Source: JAAYQU01 sp037441445
GTDB lineage: Bacteria > Bacteroidota > Bacteroidia > Bacteroidales > Salinivirgaceae
Assembly (NCBI GenBank): GCA_037441445.1
Contig: JBBISE010000010.1
Location: 1 to 64,000, forward strand
Reading direction: 5' to 3'
DNA: 64,000 nt
Below, one piece after another: positions 1-10,601 of the stretch (positions within the stretch are counted from its first letter, which is position 1; each line of letters begins with the position of its first letter). The notes under the pieces were generated by a model. It made no database searches. It was given only the letters and a program-made list of their open reading frames with translations, and had not been told where the DNA came from. The position numbers were made by a program, and so were the translations under genes.

Positions 1-14
1 AAAGTCGGGAAATC

Positions 15-3000
15 TTAAACTTTACACCCAACAACGTGGTGAAACTTTACACTTATTGAAACAATCGGTTGATTGATGCCAACATAGAACTTTGTATCAA
101 CAAAGAAATACTGTGTTGACGCTGTTTTCGTGTCCGAAACCTGCAACACCACTATATCAACCCTGCCTGTATCGGCGGCGGTTACATATCCTGATATAAC
201 TGCATTGGTGTAGTTAGTTTGCTCAAATGTGTGCCATTCCGGTTTCTCAACACAACTAATAACCAGGGTTGTATCCACAAGGTCTTCATCATGGGCTTCA
301 ATCAGATATTCGAAAAAGATATTTTCGGCAACCTGAATAATTTGCGATTCGGGGTTAGTTACAAATACAGGAGCAACGTTATCGCCTGACATACCAGTTC
401 CGGGAAGCACTATATAGTCAACCCACGCCTTGTCCTGACCTGTGCTTACAGAGCCATCCTTGGAATATTCCCATTTAAACAGGCTGTCTCCGGGTTGCAC
501 CTGATAAGCAAAACGAGCCCAATCAAGATCGCCGTCCCAAACGCCTTTTTGCACACCATTGATGTAAAAGAATAATTTGTCGTAGTTCGACTCGCTCGAT
601 ACTTTTCTGTAAAAGGAAATGGAATCGACTCGGCTAACGTTGTATTTTAAGGTAATCTCAGAAGATTGGTTGTGGCTTGTTGTGGCTGATTTCATGGAGA
701 ATGAGCCCTCAAAAACGAGGTCTGCGGCATTTTCTATTAACCATGAATTTGAAGCAGGGTTCTGCCACTGGAAAGAAGTAAACCCATTGGATTCGAAGTC
801 TTCCAGAACCAGTCCAACGGCTTGAGAAACGCTTCTTACAGCACTTGAATAATTACCTGAATTAGAACCGGCATTGAACCAAATACGTTGTCCAACCGGT
901 ATATTCCCATCAAGGATGATTGTATGGGAAGTTAAGACAGTGCTGTCGGGGGCCACTGGATCCATTTCTTCAACAGAATTGATAATACCGGAATATCCAT
1001 CGTTGCTCCAAAACTCAGTTTCGATAGTTTGAGTAGCTGCCTGTCCTGAATTTTTTGGTAGTTACATCAACTTTCCATATTTCGCCGGCATCCATACGTC
1101 CGGTTCCATTTCCAAAATGCTCGGCAAAGGTCATATTTGTTACTTCAGGAACGGGAGCAACAGCCATAAGCCGCATTTACCCTGTCCACACATTCTCGGC
1201 ATCGTCATATATGGAAACCGTAAAAACCAGGGGCGTTAAATTGGGAACACTGTCCGATAATTCTACTGTAAAAGCGGCAGACTGTGACACAATTTCTCCG
1301 AAAGCAACACCACCTATTTCAACATTGTCCTGAATAATAGTTACAAACTGGCTTTCAGTTGAAAGGGTTGCTGTGCAATTGCTTGCCAGTTCTATCCCCA
1401 CATTTTTAAATGCTACATCAATGGACACTGTCTGACCAGAGGAAATTTTGGTTTCGTTCTCGGTTCCTTCCAGTCGGTAAGAATCAATACCGACGTAAGG
1501 CCCTGCAGCAGGAATAACTTCTATTTCAGCAACATAAGGTATTGCATTGTATCCAGTAATCGTTAAGGTTGCAACCATGGGTTCATTAAATGGCTCGTTC
1601 AGAAGAATAGAAGCCTGACCATCAACAACCAATCCAGATGCAACCAGTTCTCCATCAACAGAAAGCGTTGCTCTGGCATTTTCCATGTCGCATGAAACGT
1701 CAAACTGGGTTTCGCCTAAAAACAAAACCGCATTGTGCGATGCATCCAAAGAAACAGGGGTATTAGTCCTGATCATGACAGTAGGATCGCCAAAAATTGT
1801 CCATGTATCGGTCATTTTGGGTCCACCGGAGGCGTACTTGTCGTTCATAAACATACATCCGTTTACCACAATGCCCCCGTAAGTATATTTTAAGTTGTTC
1901 TCGTAGGATTTTACCACCAAATCGGCCATTTCATCTTGCCCGGCCATGGGCTCATTCCACGATTGGTTAATTGTGCTTGCACAAATTGCCAGAGCTCCTG
2001 TAGGACCATTGGCATGCGAGGCACGCATGAATGCTTCGGCGAAACATGTCATACCTACAAATCGGCCATTTACGCATGCTACATCAAATACAAATGGAAA
2101 TTGAGTGTTATTGGTCAATGAGGTCATGTTGCTAACACCAAATCCTGATGTAACAAAAGCTGTCTCCGAGCCGTGTCCTACATAGTTAATATATCCGCGA
2201 CCTGAGTTAATAGCTGTTCCAACATTTGCTGAAGTGGGATTACCGGCAGCATCTTGTTGCCCCTGGCTACCGTCGAAAAGTTCGTCACCACTTGTATAGT
2301 TGTAGTTCAGCAATTTGTTTTTAATTACCCTTGAATGCGCAACATCGCTTTCGCCATTGTCACCTTGTGAGCCTCCTCCTTCGCTGGACGCAATAAATGT
2401 GAAGTTTTTGTACCATGTTGCATCAACGTCGGGCTGACTTTCATACATGATTGACTTTTGAACCTGGTATTCAACTTGCTGTAACGATTCAGCCGAAAAG
2501 CGGCCAACGATAACTTCAGCATAGGAATCTGTACCAACAATGTGACCTAGGGATGGATCGCAATATGCCGGACTGGGAGTTGTCCCCGACAATGTCTTTA
2601 CCGGCGATGGGATGTGCTGCCCGTCGCCAACTAAAAGAAGAAAAGTTAAAAAATTTGTTTCATAATAGTTTTGAACATAGGTTTTCAACTGTTCAGCCGT
2701 AGTTCCGATAGTTGACCATTCCACCTTTTCGGTCGGAATACCAATTTGCTTTTTCCAAGCAATAAATGGCTGCATTGCTTCCATGTAATCCGAATGCGCA
2801 ATAATGAGCAAATTGCCTATTTCGTTAACAGGGGTGTATTTTGCACCTTGAGCATAATTTACAAAACGGTCGCGGTATAATTGATCAAAAGTATTATTAA
2901 TCTTAGGATTCTTAGCCCGAACAAGTTCGTTTTCTCCAGCCATATCTTTGTGTACCAACGTGACTTCAATCGTCCGGTTGATTTGCATTTGCTTGGTTAC

Positions 3001-3510
3001 AGGATTATACTGAACCGGATAAAAAGCGACAACTTGTCCCCTCTAATCGTTCAAAATATAGGGAACATCAAGGCTTGCAGCTTTGGCTGGAAAGAATTTG
3101 TTTTTCTGATACGATTCGCCATATGTAAAAGGAACATCGTTAGGGTTTATATCCCTGGCTATGCTTCCCTTTGAAGGCGGAACCTCCATGTTTTCAACAA
3201 TTTGCGCATCAATGTTAATTGCTGTAATTTCCATTGAGCCAAGGTCAGGAATAAGTACAGATTCAGCCACTCTGGGAACGTCGGGGTTACCTGTAGAGAG
3301 GAGTGGATATGCTTTGTCGGCTGAGATTACAAAAGCTTCGCCACGCGGAGTTTTTACCGCTTGCAGGTAAGGTTCGGAAAAAGTTACCTGAAGAACAATT
3401 TTAGATTCGTTCGACTGGATGACTTTTACTTCCGTTTTGTTTGCAAATGTTACCGTGGAAAGCAACATAAATGCCAGTAAGGCACATGATAAGGTAATTG
3501 ATCTTCGCAT
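15..3510 (-). pseudogene. Broken gingipain-like C25 peptidase (Rgp-type), paralogue of the next gene
   Basis: Three collinear pieces on the minus strand rebuild one C25 peptidase. The first (3510-3043) has a signal peptide and the propeptide. The second (2988-1177) has the catalytic domain with the His motif YVGHGSETAF and the Cys motif DVACVNG, which resemble Arg-gingipains, followed by Ig-like modules. The third (965-15) has a jelly-roll domain like that of the intact neighbour. The first two pieces share a frame and are separated only by TAG at 3043-3045. A TAA at 1177-1179 is again followed by same-frame homology (AVAPVPEVTN). A shift near 1060 falls in an A-run (T-run on the plus strand). 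The last piece stops at 15 where a T9SS sorting domain would be expected, so a further break or loss there is likely. Real decay is my preferred reading; homopolymer error could explain the shift but not the two nonsense codons. Confidence 0.85.
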
Positions 3511-3567
3511 ATTTGAGATTGATAAAAAAAGGGGAACTTACGTTCCCCCTTTTAAAGTTAAGAAAGA

Positions 3568-6500
3568 TTATTTTACAACTACGTATAAGTTGTCAGTGGT
3601 ATCACCGGCAATAAGACGGACAATATAAACGCCCGAAGCAAGTCCTTCGAAGTTTACAGTTGTTTGTTGTTCGCCAGCTGTCATGGGTTGGTTCATAACG
3701 GTTCTGATTTTCTGTCCGTTCATGTTCAAAACTTCAACAACAACGCGGCTTCCTTGCATCAAATGGTAGGTCAAGGTTGACTTACCTTCCGATGGGTTTG
3801 GATACACGTTCATTAAAGTTGCATGGTCAGAGGCAGGTATTCCGTTAATACCATTCACTGTAAGGTTAATAACTTTTGTAGTTACGTACATGCCATCAGT
3901 CACAGACACTACAATTTGTTCATTTTGAACTGCAGTGGCACTGGTAGGCACTCCAGACAAGGAGGCTGTTCCATCACCGTTATCAGTTAAGGTCATCCAT
4001 TGTGGCAAAGACTCGGCAATAAAGGAAAGGGCGTCATTCTGTGCATCCTGCGCTACAAGCTCTGCTTCGTATAGAACATCACAATCAGCGCTGTCAACAT
4101 CTTCTGATACAAAATAAGGAGCAGTGTTTGTGGCTGCAGCAGCACCTGGGAAAATGATCACATCAACCCAGGCAGCATCAGCGCCGGTTGAAACTGAACC
4201 ATCTTTTGAATATTCCCAGCTAAAGGTACGGTTTCCTGCTGTTACAGGATAAGTGAACTGTTCCCATGATTGATTGCCTGACCAACCTGAACCGTTGGCA
4301 GTTGTGCCATCAATTTTGAAGAAAAGTTTGTCGTAGTTCGATTCGCTATCGACTTTGCGGAAGAAAGAGATATTACCTGCTGATGGTACATTCATGGTCA
4401 CACTCAAAGAACTGCTTTGGTTGTGGCTAATTGTACCTGATTTTGCAGCAAACGTTCCTTCGTAAGCTCCTGTGTTATCAATTGTCCAAGGGCCTGTGGC
4501 TGATTGTGTCCAGTTATAACCTTCGAAAGTACCACTTTCGAAATCTTCGATCATCAATCCAACGCTGTAAGTTTGAGACGCAATAAAAGAGAATATATCC
4601 GAAAAAACATGTAGTTCCAAAGTTAATGGAGTTCCAACTGGTATTTCAGAATCGGTTGTAATATCAAAAATGAAGTTTGCAGTTTCGTCAGCTTCAAGAG
4701 CCTCGGCTGATGTTTCAACATTCGCAACACTCACAGCAACCAAATTTGAAAACAACGCTGCGGTCATTGGATAACCGGTCGCATGTCCAGTGTTTTTGAC
4801 AGGTACTGTTATTCTGATCACTTCACCGGCATCAATGCGTCCGTTTCCGTTTCCTTCAACCTCTTCGTGTTGGTAGCTTAAATTGCTAATTGATGGAGCA
4901 TTCACAGTAAGGTTAAAACTGGTAACCCAAGGGTCGTTTACGCCATCAGTAGCTGTGATTGTAAACGCAGCTTTTGTTTGGTCTGGCGTGTTCTTAGCAG
5001 CCTTAATGGTAAATACGTCAGTCAAGCTTACCTCAGTTTCGGCTGTGATGTTACCAAAACTTTGTTCTGCATCCAGAATAGAAATGAACTCGCTATCAGT
5101 GGTTAGCGTAGCAGTAACATTGTTAGCATCAACAGTACCCACGTTCTTGAGAGTAACATTCAATGTAACAGTTTCATCGAAATCGAGAGTGGCGTTTGCA
5201 TTACCGTCAGCATCGTTTACTGTTGAACCAAAATAAACCACAAAAGGACTGTCAGATGGAATTATGTCAACTGTACCAATGAATGGGGCATAGAACGGGG
5301 CTGTAACAACCAGATCGGCAGTTGTTGGAACTGTGAAAGCGTCAAATGTCAATTCAATTTCGCCATTGGCATTGGCAAAACCGGCAAATTTAATTTCACC
5401 GTCGTCTGTCAAAGCAACGTAGGCTTTCGAAGGAAGGTTGGTTATGCTTAACGAGTTCAATCCTAATGGAATTGTATTCAAATAAGCGGGTTCCATAGCC
5501 GGAGTTGGGCCAAGAAACGGCGTAAGTGTTGGGTCGCCCATCAGGTGATAAACTTCCCAATAGTACAATTTGCGGGTCGAGTTGCTCTCTTCAACAGCAA
5601 GACAACCAGCAACGTTAACCTGGCTTTGGGTTGTTGAATACACATCATCGTTGTCCAAATTTTCGTGGAACAGGGCGTCATAAGCACCGGGACCGAAGTT
5701 TGCTTCAACCGGGTTTTGAACTACAGTTCCATAACCAGTTGCCCACCAATAGTCTTCTGACCAATAGGTACTGTTTGTTCCACCAATATAACCAATGGCG
5801 CCTTTATTGGCAGCACGTGTAATAGCCTCAGCAAAAGCAACATCGTTATTAAACTGGCTTGACTGACAACAGTTACCTATCAACAAACCATATTTCTCGT
5901 TATTGTTCAACGAACTAATTGCTCCTGTTTCGAAACTGGGGTCAGCCCAACCTGAAGGGCTACAGTGTGCAGTGTAGTTACCCCAGGCAATACCCGTGTT
6001 TACCACTTGAATGATTTGTGCAGGAACGCCTGCGCCACCAGAGGCAGGATAGAAAATATTGGTTGAGTTGATATTATGGGCAGGATTCAGATAGGTATCA
6101 ATGATGTAATTCAAAGCACCGTTTCCGTAGAGTGGAGCATACCCTGCATCAACACCAGCAATTAACAGAGCGTTTGACAGATAAGAAGGATCGCTCATCT
6201 GGAATTGCTCATACAGTAATGTTTTTTGAACCAGTGGCTCAAGGTGTCCAACGTTTTTAGCAGACATACGACCAATGTTCACATCGGCAATTCTGTCTGA
6301 TGCGCCATCGTAAGTTACAAAATAAAGATCGGAAATATGCGAATCTGACTGGCCGTTAAAGGCAGGTATTTGCTCGTGGTCGCCAACAAGCATTACAAAA
6401 GAAGGGGCAGGATCCTCTGCGGTTCCAGCAGTGTACAAACCTTGCAGATAAGTTTTAATGGCTGTAGACGTGCTTCCAACTTCTGCTTCATCAGTAAAGC

Positions 6501-7320
6501 GCAAAATAGTATTGAAACCTTGTTTTTTCTTCCAGGCAACAAAGGGGGCCAACGTCTCTTCGAACATACGGTGCGAAATAATGACAAATTTCATGGGAGT
6601 TCCATTGATGTTTAAATCTTTGGTGGCTGGTGTATAGTTCAATAATCCTGAAAGAACACCGTTGAAAGCCGGAGAACTTAGACGTGCCTTCTGAGCATCG
6701 GTTTTCGAGAAATTGGCATTTTGGAAAGAAACTTCAATTTTCATGTCATTGAAGATTTTCAATTCGCCCGTTACAGGATTGTAAGCCAATGGATTGATTT
6801 CAATACGGCCAATCCTTACCCCACGCATAACACCAACCTCATGGTATTGAACCATAGGGTTAGAAAACCAAGCGTTGGTAGCATAAACCCGGTCGTTTTT
6901 GACGTAAGGTATCTTGTCCGGATCGGCACTTTTTGAAACTGATTCCTGAGCTGGTGCAATCAGTTTGTTGATGTCAAAGTCAGTAAGTTTCAAAGTAACC
7001 TCATCGTATCCGACAACATTAACAACTACATTAGCATCGGCGGGAACTTCAATCAGCCTGTTCAGTACTGGTAAATCAGGGTTTCCGACATTGAAGGTGT
7101 TGCCATAACCCATCATAACCAGCTCTACATTTTCGCCGCTTGTTCTTTTCTCAAGCTGAACATCAATGAAGGCAACCGAGTTTTGCAATGACAGTCCTGA
7201 CTTTGCAGTATTCACCACTTGCAGTTGGTTTTCTCCCGCTTTCAAAGGAATTCTGGTTTGTGCGTAATTTGAGCCCAGCATCAGCATCGAGAGAGCTCCA
7301 AAAATTAGCAGTTTTTTCAT
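3568..7320 (-). CDS. Gingipain-like C25 cysteine peptidase with T9SS sorting domain
   Basis: A 1250-residue secreted protease. Residues 1-20 are a Sec signal, about 21-230 a gingipain propeptide, and about 240-610 the C25 catalytic domain. The likely dyad is His452 (in YTAHCSPSGW) and Cys485 (second Cys of IGNCCQSS). The 33-residue spacing equals that of Lys-gingipain, and the following YIGGTNSTYWSEDYWW stretch also resembles Kgp. CARDB/Ig-like modules follow, then a jelly-roll domain near 915-1060, a cadherin-like module, and a C-terminal type A sorting domain (YPNPSEGKSTLTY to the terminal VVVK). By family knowledge it is exported by T9SS and anchored or released at the surface. The Gly after the catalytic His is Cys here, and GSE is SPS. 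The broken paralogue lies 57 bp downstream. Substrate specificity cannot be read from sequence. Confidence 0.93.
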   Translation of the reverse strand: MKKLLIFGALSMLMLGSNYAQTRIPLKAGENQLQVVNTAKSGLSLQNSVAFIDVQLEKRTSGENVELVMMGYGNTFNVGNPDLPVLNRLIEVPADANVVVNVVGYDEVTLKLTDFDINKLIAPAQESVSKSADPDKIPYVKNDRVYATNAWFSNPMVQYHEVGVMRGVRIGRIEINPLAYNPVTGELKIFNDMKIEVSFQNANFSKTDAQKARLSSPAFNGVLSGLLNYTPATKDLNINGTPMKFVIISHRMFEETLAPFVAWKKKQGFNTILRFTDEAEVGSTSTAIKTYLQGLYTAGTAEDPAPSFVMLVGDHEQIPAFNGQSDSHISDLYFVTYDGASDRIADVNIGRMSAKNVGHLEPLVQKTLLYEQFQMSDPSYLSNALLIAGVDAGYAPLYGNGALNYIIDTYLNPAHNINSTNIFYPASGGAGVPAQIIQVVNTGIAWGNYTAHCSPSGWADPSFETGAISSLNNNEKYGLLIGNCCQSSQFNNDVAFAEAITRAANKGAIGYIGGTNSTYWSEDYWWATGYGTVVQNPVEANFGPGAYDALFHENLDNDDVYSTTQSQVNVAGCLAVEESNSTRKLYYWEVYHLMGDPTLTPFLGPTPAMEPAYLNTIPLGLNSLSITNLPSKAYVALTDDGEIKFAGFANANGEIELTFDAFTVPTTADLVVTAPFYAPFIGTVDIIPSDSPFVVYFGSTVNDADGNANATLDFDETVTLNVTLKNVGTVDANNVTATLTTDSEFISILDAEQSFGNITAETEVSLTDVFTIKAAKNTPDQTKAAFTITATDGVNDPWVTSFNLTVNAPSISNLSYQHEEVEGNGNGRIDAGEVIRITVPVKNTGHATGYPMTAALFSNLVAVSVANVETSAEALEADETANFIFDITTDSEIPVGTPLTLELHVFSDIFSFIASQTYSVGLMIEDFESGTFEGYNWTQSATGPWTIDNTGAYEGTFAAKSGTISHNQSSSLSVTMNVPSAGNISFFRKVDSESNYDKLFFKIDGTTANGSGWSGNQSWEQFTYPVTAGNRTFSWEYSKDGSVSTGADAAWVDVIIFPGAAAATNTAPYFVSEDVDSADCDVLYEAELVAQDAQNDALSFIAESLPQWMTLTDNGDGTASLSGVPTSATAVQNEQIVVSVTDGMYVTTKVINLTVNGINGIPASDHATLMNVYPNPSEGKSTLTYHLMQGSRVVVEVLNMNGQKIRTVMNQPMTAGEQQTTVNFEGLASGVYIVRLIAGDTTDNLYVVVK

Positions 7321-7699
7321 AGTTTGTTGATTTAAAAATTATAAAATTACGGGGATAAAGTTGACAATAATTTGTAAACTCACAATAGAAATGTCGGTTT
7401 TTTTTGAGGTGATATTTCATTGGTACTTGTAAATCAAGACTAAAAACGTGACGGTGCTACTCCCCAAAAATTATTCCAACAAGCCTGATTTCTTGTCTCA
7501 TTTTAGGATTTGTTCATAATTTCGTAATATAAAATTCATCCATCTGATTTCCGATAGCCCAAGCACAGGTGTTTTTCGCAACCTGTGAAAAGATTTTTTA
7601 CTTTTTACTAAATAGTGTGTAACTATTTGCGTTAAAGTACGTCACTCTTTTTTAGTTTTTCATTAGATTTGCAAGCAAAACCCTTTAAACCCGTTCCCC
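7321..7699. other. Divergent intergenic region, 379 bp
   Basis: No coding sequence is supported. It separates the minus-strand C25 gene from the plus-strand TolC gene, so it should carry both promoters. A 7-bp hairpin (CACAGGT at 7564-7570 with ACCTGTG at 7581-7587) is followed by a short T-rich run, and could be a leader structure or weak terminator. Confidence 0.6.
7664..7671 (+). promoter_or_regulatory. Bacteroidota -7 box for the TolC gene
   Basis: TAGATTTG matches TAnnTTTG and lies 28 bp before the ATG. No clear -33 TTG is seen at the right spacing, so this is a partial match. Confidence 0.5.
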
Positions 7700-9061
7700 A
7701 TGAAAACTTCGCATATCACTTTTCTTTTATTTAGTGTTCTTACTGTTCTGGCTGCCCAGCCACAGGTAAAAACCTTGAATTTAAGATATTGCATAGACTT
7801 TGCTATTGAAAACAACCTGAACCTTAAAAATCAGGAATTGAACCAAATTGTATTGCAGAACAACTACAAACAATCGAAGTACGATTTGTTGCCGGACATA
7901 AATGCCTCCTCAAGACTTTCAAGGAATTTCGGACAGAACTACAATTATGATCAATCGAAATTTATTGATGAGCAGGTGACCTCGTTTAGTATTGGAGCCT
8001 CATCGGATATTAATCTTTTTGAAGGGTTTCGGAAAATGCACTTGACCAACAAAAAAAAGTTGGAGGTTGAATCAGGAAAAATCCGCTCCGAAATCCTGAA
8101 AAACCAACTAACATTGGAAATCGTCAACGCCTATTTAATGATTCTCTATAATCAGGAACAAACCGAAATAGTAACGAAACAGCTGTCAACTACGGAGCAA
8201 CAAATTGAGCGAACAGAAAAATTGATTCAATCGGGGACAATGACAAAGGGAGATTTGCTGTCTTTACTGAGCCAGAAGGCGGAAGAGGAATCTCAGTTGG
8301 TTGGTTTTAAAAACCAAATAAAAATGTCCTTGTTAAATTTATCGCAACTTATGAATTATAACCAGGGTGAGTTTGAGATTGAAAAACCCAACCTGGAGGA
8401 ATTTACGTTGTATCTGTGCGACTCGTTAACTGTTCAAAATATTTATTCGGAAGCACTGGCTTTCCTACCAGAAGTAAAAATGGCCGAAAGCGAATTGTCA
8501 ACAACAAGGGAAGACCTGAACATTGCAAAATCAGGGTATTATCCATCATTGACTCTAAGCATGGGCTTCTCCTCTCCTTATAGTAGTTCAGCTGTTAATC
8601 CAACGGATCCCAATCCTTCGAATCCAACCATTGACTATCCCGTGGGTGAGCAACTAAAAGATCGTCGTCAGGCAGAGATTGGATTAAGCCTTTCCATCCC
8701 AATATTCACTAAGTTCAGGAATCGTACCAATGTTGCTAACGCGAAAGTTGGGTTATTGACCGCGGAAAACGAAATTGAAAAAACAAGACAAGACATTTAC
8801 AAGCTAATCCAGTCAGCGCACAACGACGTCATGGCATCGCGTGAGAACTTCAATGCAAGAAAACAAGCGGTGAATGCCAGCGAAGAATCATTCCGCTTTG
8901 CCGAACAACGCTTTAATGCCGGTACCATCAGCGCCATTGACTATAATTTGGAGAAAAACAAGTTAAACCAAGCTACATCAAGGCTGCTGCAAAGCAAATA
9001 CGATTTGTTGGTTAAGGTCAAAATCCTTGATTTTTACCGCGGTGCTGAAGTCCAATTATAG
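7700..9061 (+). CDS. TolC family outer-membrane efflux channel
   Basis: 453 residues with an N-terminal signal peptide and the long amphipathic helical hairpins typical of TolC/OprM trimers. The internal duplication is visible: each half has a helix pair with Asn/Gln-rich heptads (for example around NQEQTEIVTKQLS and later ENFNARKQAVNASEE). The predicted role is an outer-membrane and periplasmic duct for an ABC, RND or type I exporter. No adaptor (HlyD/MacA) or inner-membrane pump is adjacent; tsaB follows after 36 bp with its own -7 box. The partner must be encoded elsewhere, so the substrate is unknown. Confidence 0.9.
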   Translation: MKTSHITFLLFSVLTVLAAQPQVKTLNLRYCIDFAIENNLNLKNQELNQIVLQNNYKQSKYDLLPDINASSRLSRNFGQNYNYDQSKFIDEQVTSFSIGASSDINLFEGFRKMHLTNKKKLEVESGKIRSEILKNQLTLEIVNAYLMILYNQEQTEIVTKQLSTTEQQIERTEKLIQSGTMTKGDLLSLLSQKAEEESQLVGFKNQIKMSLLNLSQLMNYNQGEFEIEKPNLEEFTLYLCDSLTVQNIYSEALAFLPEVKMAESELSTTREDLNIAKSGYYPSLTLSMGFSSPYSSSAVNPTDPNPSNPTIDYPVGEQLKDRRQAEIGLSLSIPIFTKFRNRTNVANAKVGLLTAENEIEKTRQDIYKLIQSAHNDVMASRENFNARKQAVNASEESFRFAEQRFNAGTISAIDYNLEKNKLNQATSRLLQSKYDLLVKVKILDFYRGAEVQL

Positions 9062-9069
9062 GGTTTTAT

Positions 9070-9077
9070 TATCTTTG
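9070..9077 (+). promoter_or_regulatory. -7 box for tsaB
   Basis: TATCTTTG, a full TAnnTTTG match, lies 20 bp before the tsaB ATG and just after the TolC stop codon, so tsaB is probably transcribed independently. Confidence 0.55.
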
Positions 9078-9097
9078 CGGGCTAAATTCCGACCGTA

Positions 9098-9790
9098 ATG
9101 AATACCCTTTTATGCATCGAAACAGCCACGCAAACCTGTTCTGTGGCCCTGTTCAGAAACAAGTCGCTGGTTCTTTTCATTGAATCGGACGTGGAAAATG
9201 CCCATTCAAAAACCCTTACAGTCTTTATTGAGCAGGTGTTGAGAACGGCAGGTATTACCCCAAAAGAAGTCGATGCTGTTGCAGTCAGCTCGGGCCCTGG
9301 TTCCTATACCGGATTGAGAATTGGCGTCTCGGCAGCTAAAGGTTTCTGTTATGGTTTGTCGAAACCACTAATCATGATCCCAACAACCGAAATTATAGCA
9401 CAAGCCTGCCTTCAGTGCAAAACAGTGAAGGACGGAGAATGGATTGTTGCCATGATTGATGCCCGCAGGATGGAAGTTTATCATGCCTGCTACAACACAC
9501 AGCTGCAGCTACAAGGAAAAATAGAACCACATATTATTGAAGAACAGTCCTATAAAGAACTTCTAGACAAAAATATTATTCACGTTTGTGGTAACGGTAC
9601 ACACAAACTTTTAAAATTCGCGTTACATCCAAACGCACAAGTACACACGGATGTGGAACTCTCGGCTAAATACATGTTACAACCTGCGCTGGACAGAGTA
9701 AAAAAGAACCAATTTGCTGATTTGGTTTACGATGATCCTTTGTACCTCAAAGAATTTGAAGCCAAAATAGCAAAACCATATTTCGAATAA
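9098..9790 (+). CDS. tsaB: tRNA threonylcarbamoyladenosine biosynthesis protein TsaB
   Basis: 230 residues of the ASKHA-fold TsaB family. The N-terminal MNTLLCIETATQTCSVALF strand-loop and the signature AVSSGPGSYTGLRIGVSAAK are present. TsaB forms the complex with TsaD and TsaE that transfers threonylcarbamoyl from TC-AMP to A37 of ANN-decoding tRNAs; it acts in the cytoplasm as the inactive paralogue that dimerises with TsaD. Length is normal for the family. It is followed by efp, also a translation gene, which has its own promoter-like box. Confidence 0.95.
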   Translation: MNTLLCIETATQTCSVALFRNKSLVLFIESDVENAHSKTLTVFIEQVLRTAGITPKEVDAVAVSSGPGSYTGLRIGVSAAKGFCYGLSKPLIMIPTTEIIAQACLQCKTVKDGEWIVAMIDARRMEVYHACYNTQLQLQGKIEPHIIEEQSYKELLDKNIIHVCGNGTHKLLKFALHPNAQVHTDVELSAKYMLQPALDRVKKNQFADLVYDDPLYLKEFEAKIAKPYFE

Positions 9791-9849
9791 AACAAGAGTC
9801 TTATAGAATAAATGAGGAACACATTAGGGTGAGAAAAGATTTATTCAAC

Positions 9850-9857
9850 TATTTTTG
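9850..9857 (+). promoter_or_regulatory. -7 box for efp
   Basis: TATTTTTG, a perfect TAnnTTTG match, is 20 bp upstream of the efp start codon. Confidence 0.55.
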
Positions 9858-9877
9858 CAAAAAAAAATTAAACCAAC

Positions 9878-10444
9878 ATGGGAGATACAACAGATATCAA
9901 GAACGGCTTGACAATCAAGTTCCGTGACGGCCTGTTTCAGGTAGTGCAGTTTCAGCACGTGAAGCCAGGGAAAGGGGCTGCATTCGTGCGTACTAAGTTA
10001 AAGAACCTTGAGAATGGGCGGGTAATAGAAAATACTTTCCCCTCGGGAGCCAAGTTAGATATTGTAAGGATTGAACGCCGACCTTATCAATATTTGTATA
10101 AAGACGAAAATGGTTATGTATTCATGCATAAAGAAACCTACGAACAAGTTTCTATTGAGGAAAAACTAATATCGTCCGTTGACTTAATGAAAGAAGGTCA
10201 GGATGTTGAGATTGTGTTTCATGCTGAAACAGAGACTCCATTAACGGCAGAACTTCCCACCCACGTAGAACTTGAGGTTACTTACACCGAACCCGGTCTG
10301 AAAGGCGACACCGCTTCATCAACAGCACTAAAAGATGCCACTGTTGAAACCGGTGCTACGATCAAGGTTCCCTTATTTATAAACATTGGGGATAGAATTA
10401 AAGTAAATACCGAAGAGTATGTTTACTCGGAAAGGGTGAAATAA
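9878..10444 (+). CDS. efp: Translation elongation factor P
   Basis: 188 residues with the three beta-barrel domains of EF-P. The protein binds between the ribosomal P and E sites and relieves stalling at polyproline. The domain I loop reads HVKPGKGAAF, with Lys32 at the site that EpmA-type enzymes lysylate in other bacteria; whether it is modified here cannot be seen. The C-terminal signature (TGATIKVPLFINIGDRIKV) is complete. A strong hairpin follows the gene. Confidence 0.97.
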   Translation: MGDTTDIKNGLTIKFRDGLFQVVQFQHVKPGKGAAFVRTKLKNLENGRVIENTFPSGAKLDIVRIERRPYQYLYKDENGYVFMHKETYEQVSIEEKLISSVDLMKEGQDVEIVFHAETETPLTAELPTHVELEVTYTEPGLKGDTASSTALKDATVETGATIKVPLFINIGDRIKVNTEEYVYSERVK

Positions 10445-10465
10445 AATAAATGCTTATTCTTACAG

Positions 10466-10505
10466 AGAACTCTGTCCTGGTATTCCCCTCGACAGAGTTC
10501 TTTGT
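10466..10505 (+). terminator. Terminator after efp
   Basis: An 11-bp perfect stem (AGAACTCTGTC at 10466-10476 with GACAGAGTTCT at 10491-10501), a 14-nt loop and a short T-rich tail lie 21 bp after the efp stop. Confidence 0.75.
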
Positions 10506-10538
10506 TGTAAAATGAGCAGGGATATTTTAAAATAAACG

Positions 10539-10570
10539 TTTGCAGAAACAATAAAAATTGCATACCTTTA
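10539..10570 (+). promoter_or_regulatory. Promoter of the GAF/PP2C phosphatase gene
   Basis: TTTG at 10539-10542, a 20-bp spacer and TACCTTTA at 10563-10570 (one mismatch to TAnnTTTG), 31 bp before the ATG. Confidence 0.55.
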
Positions 10571-10601
10571 GAAATCAATCGTAACCGGAAAATTATTTCA
10601 G

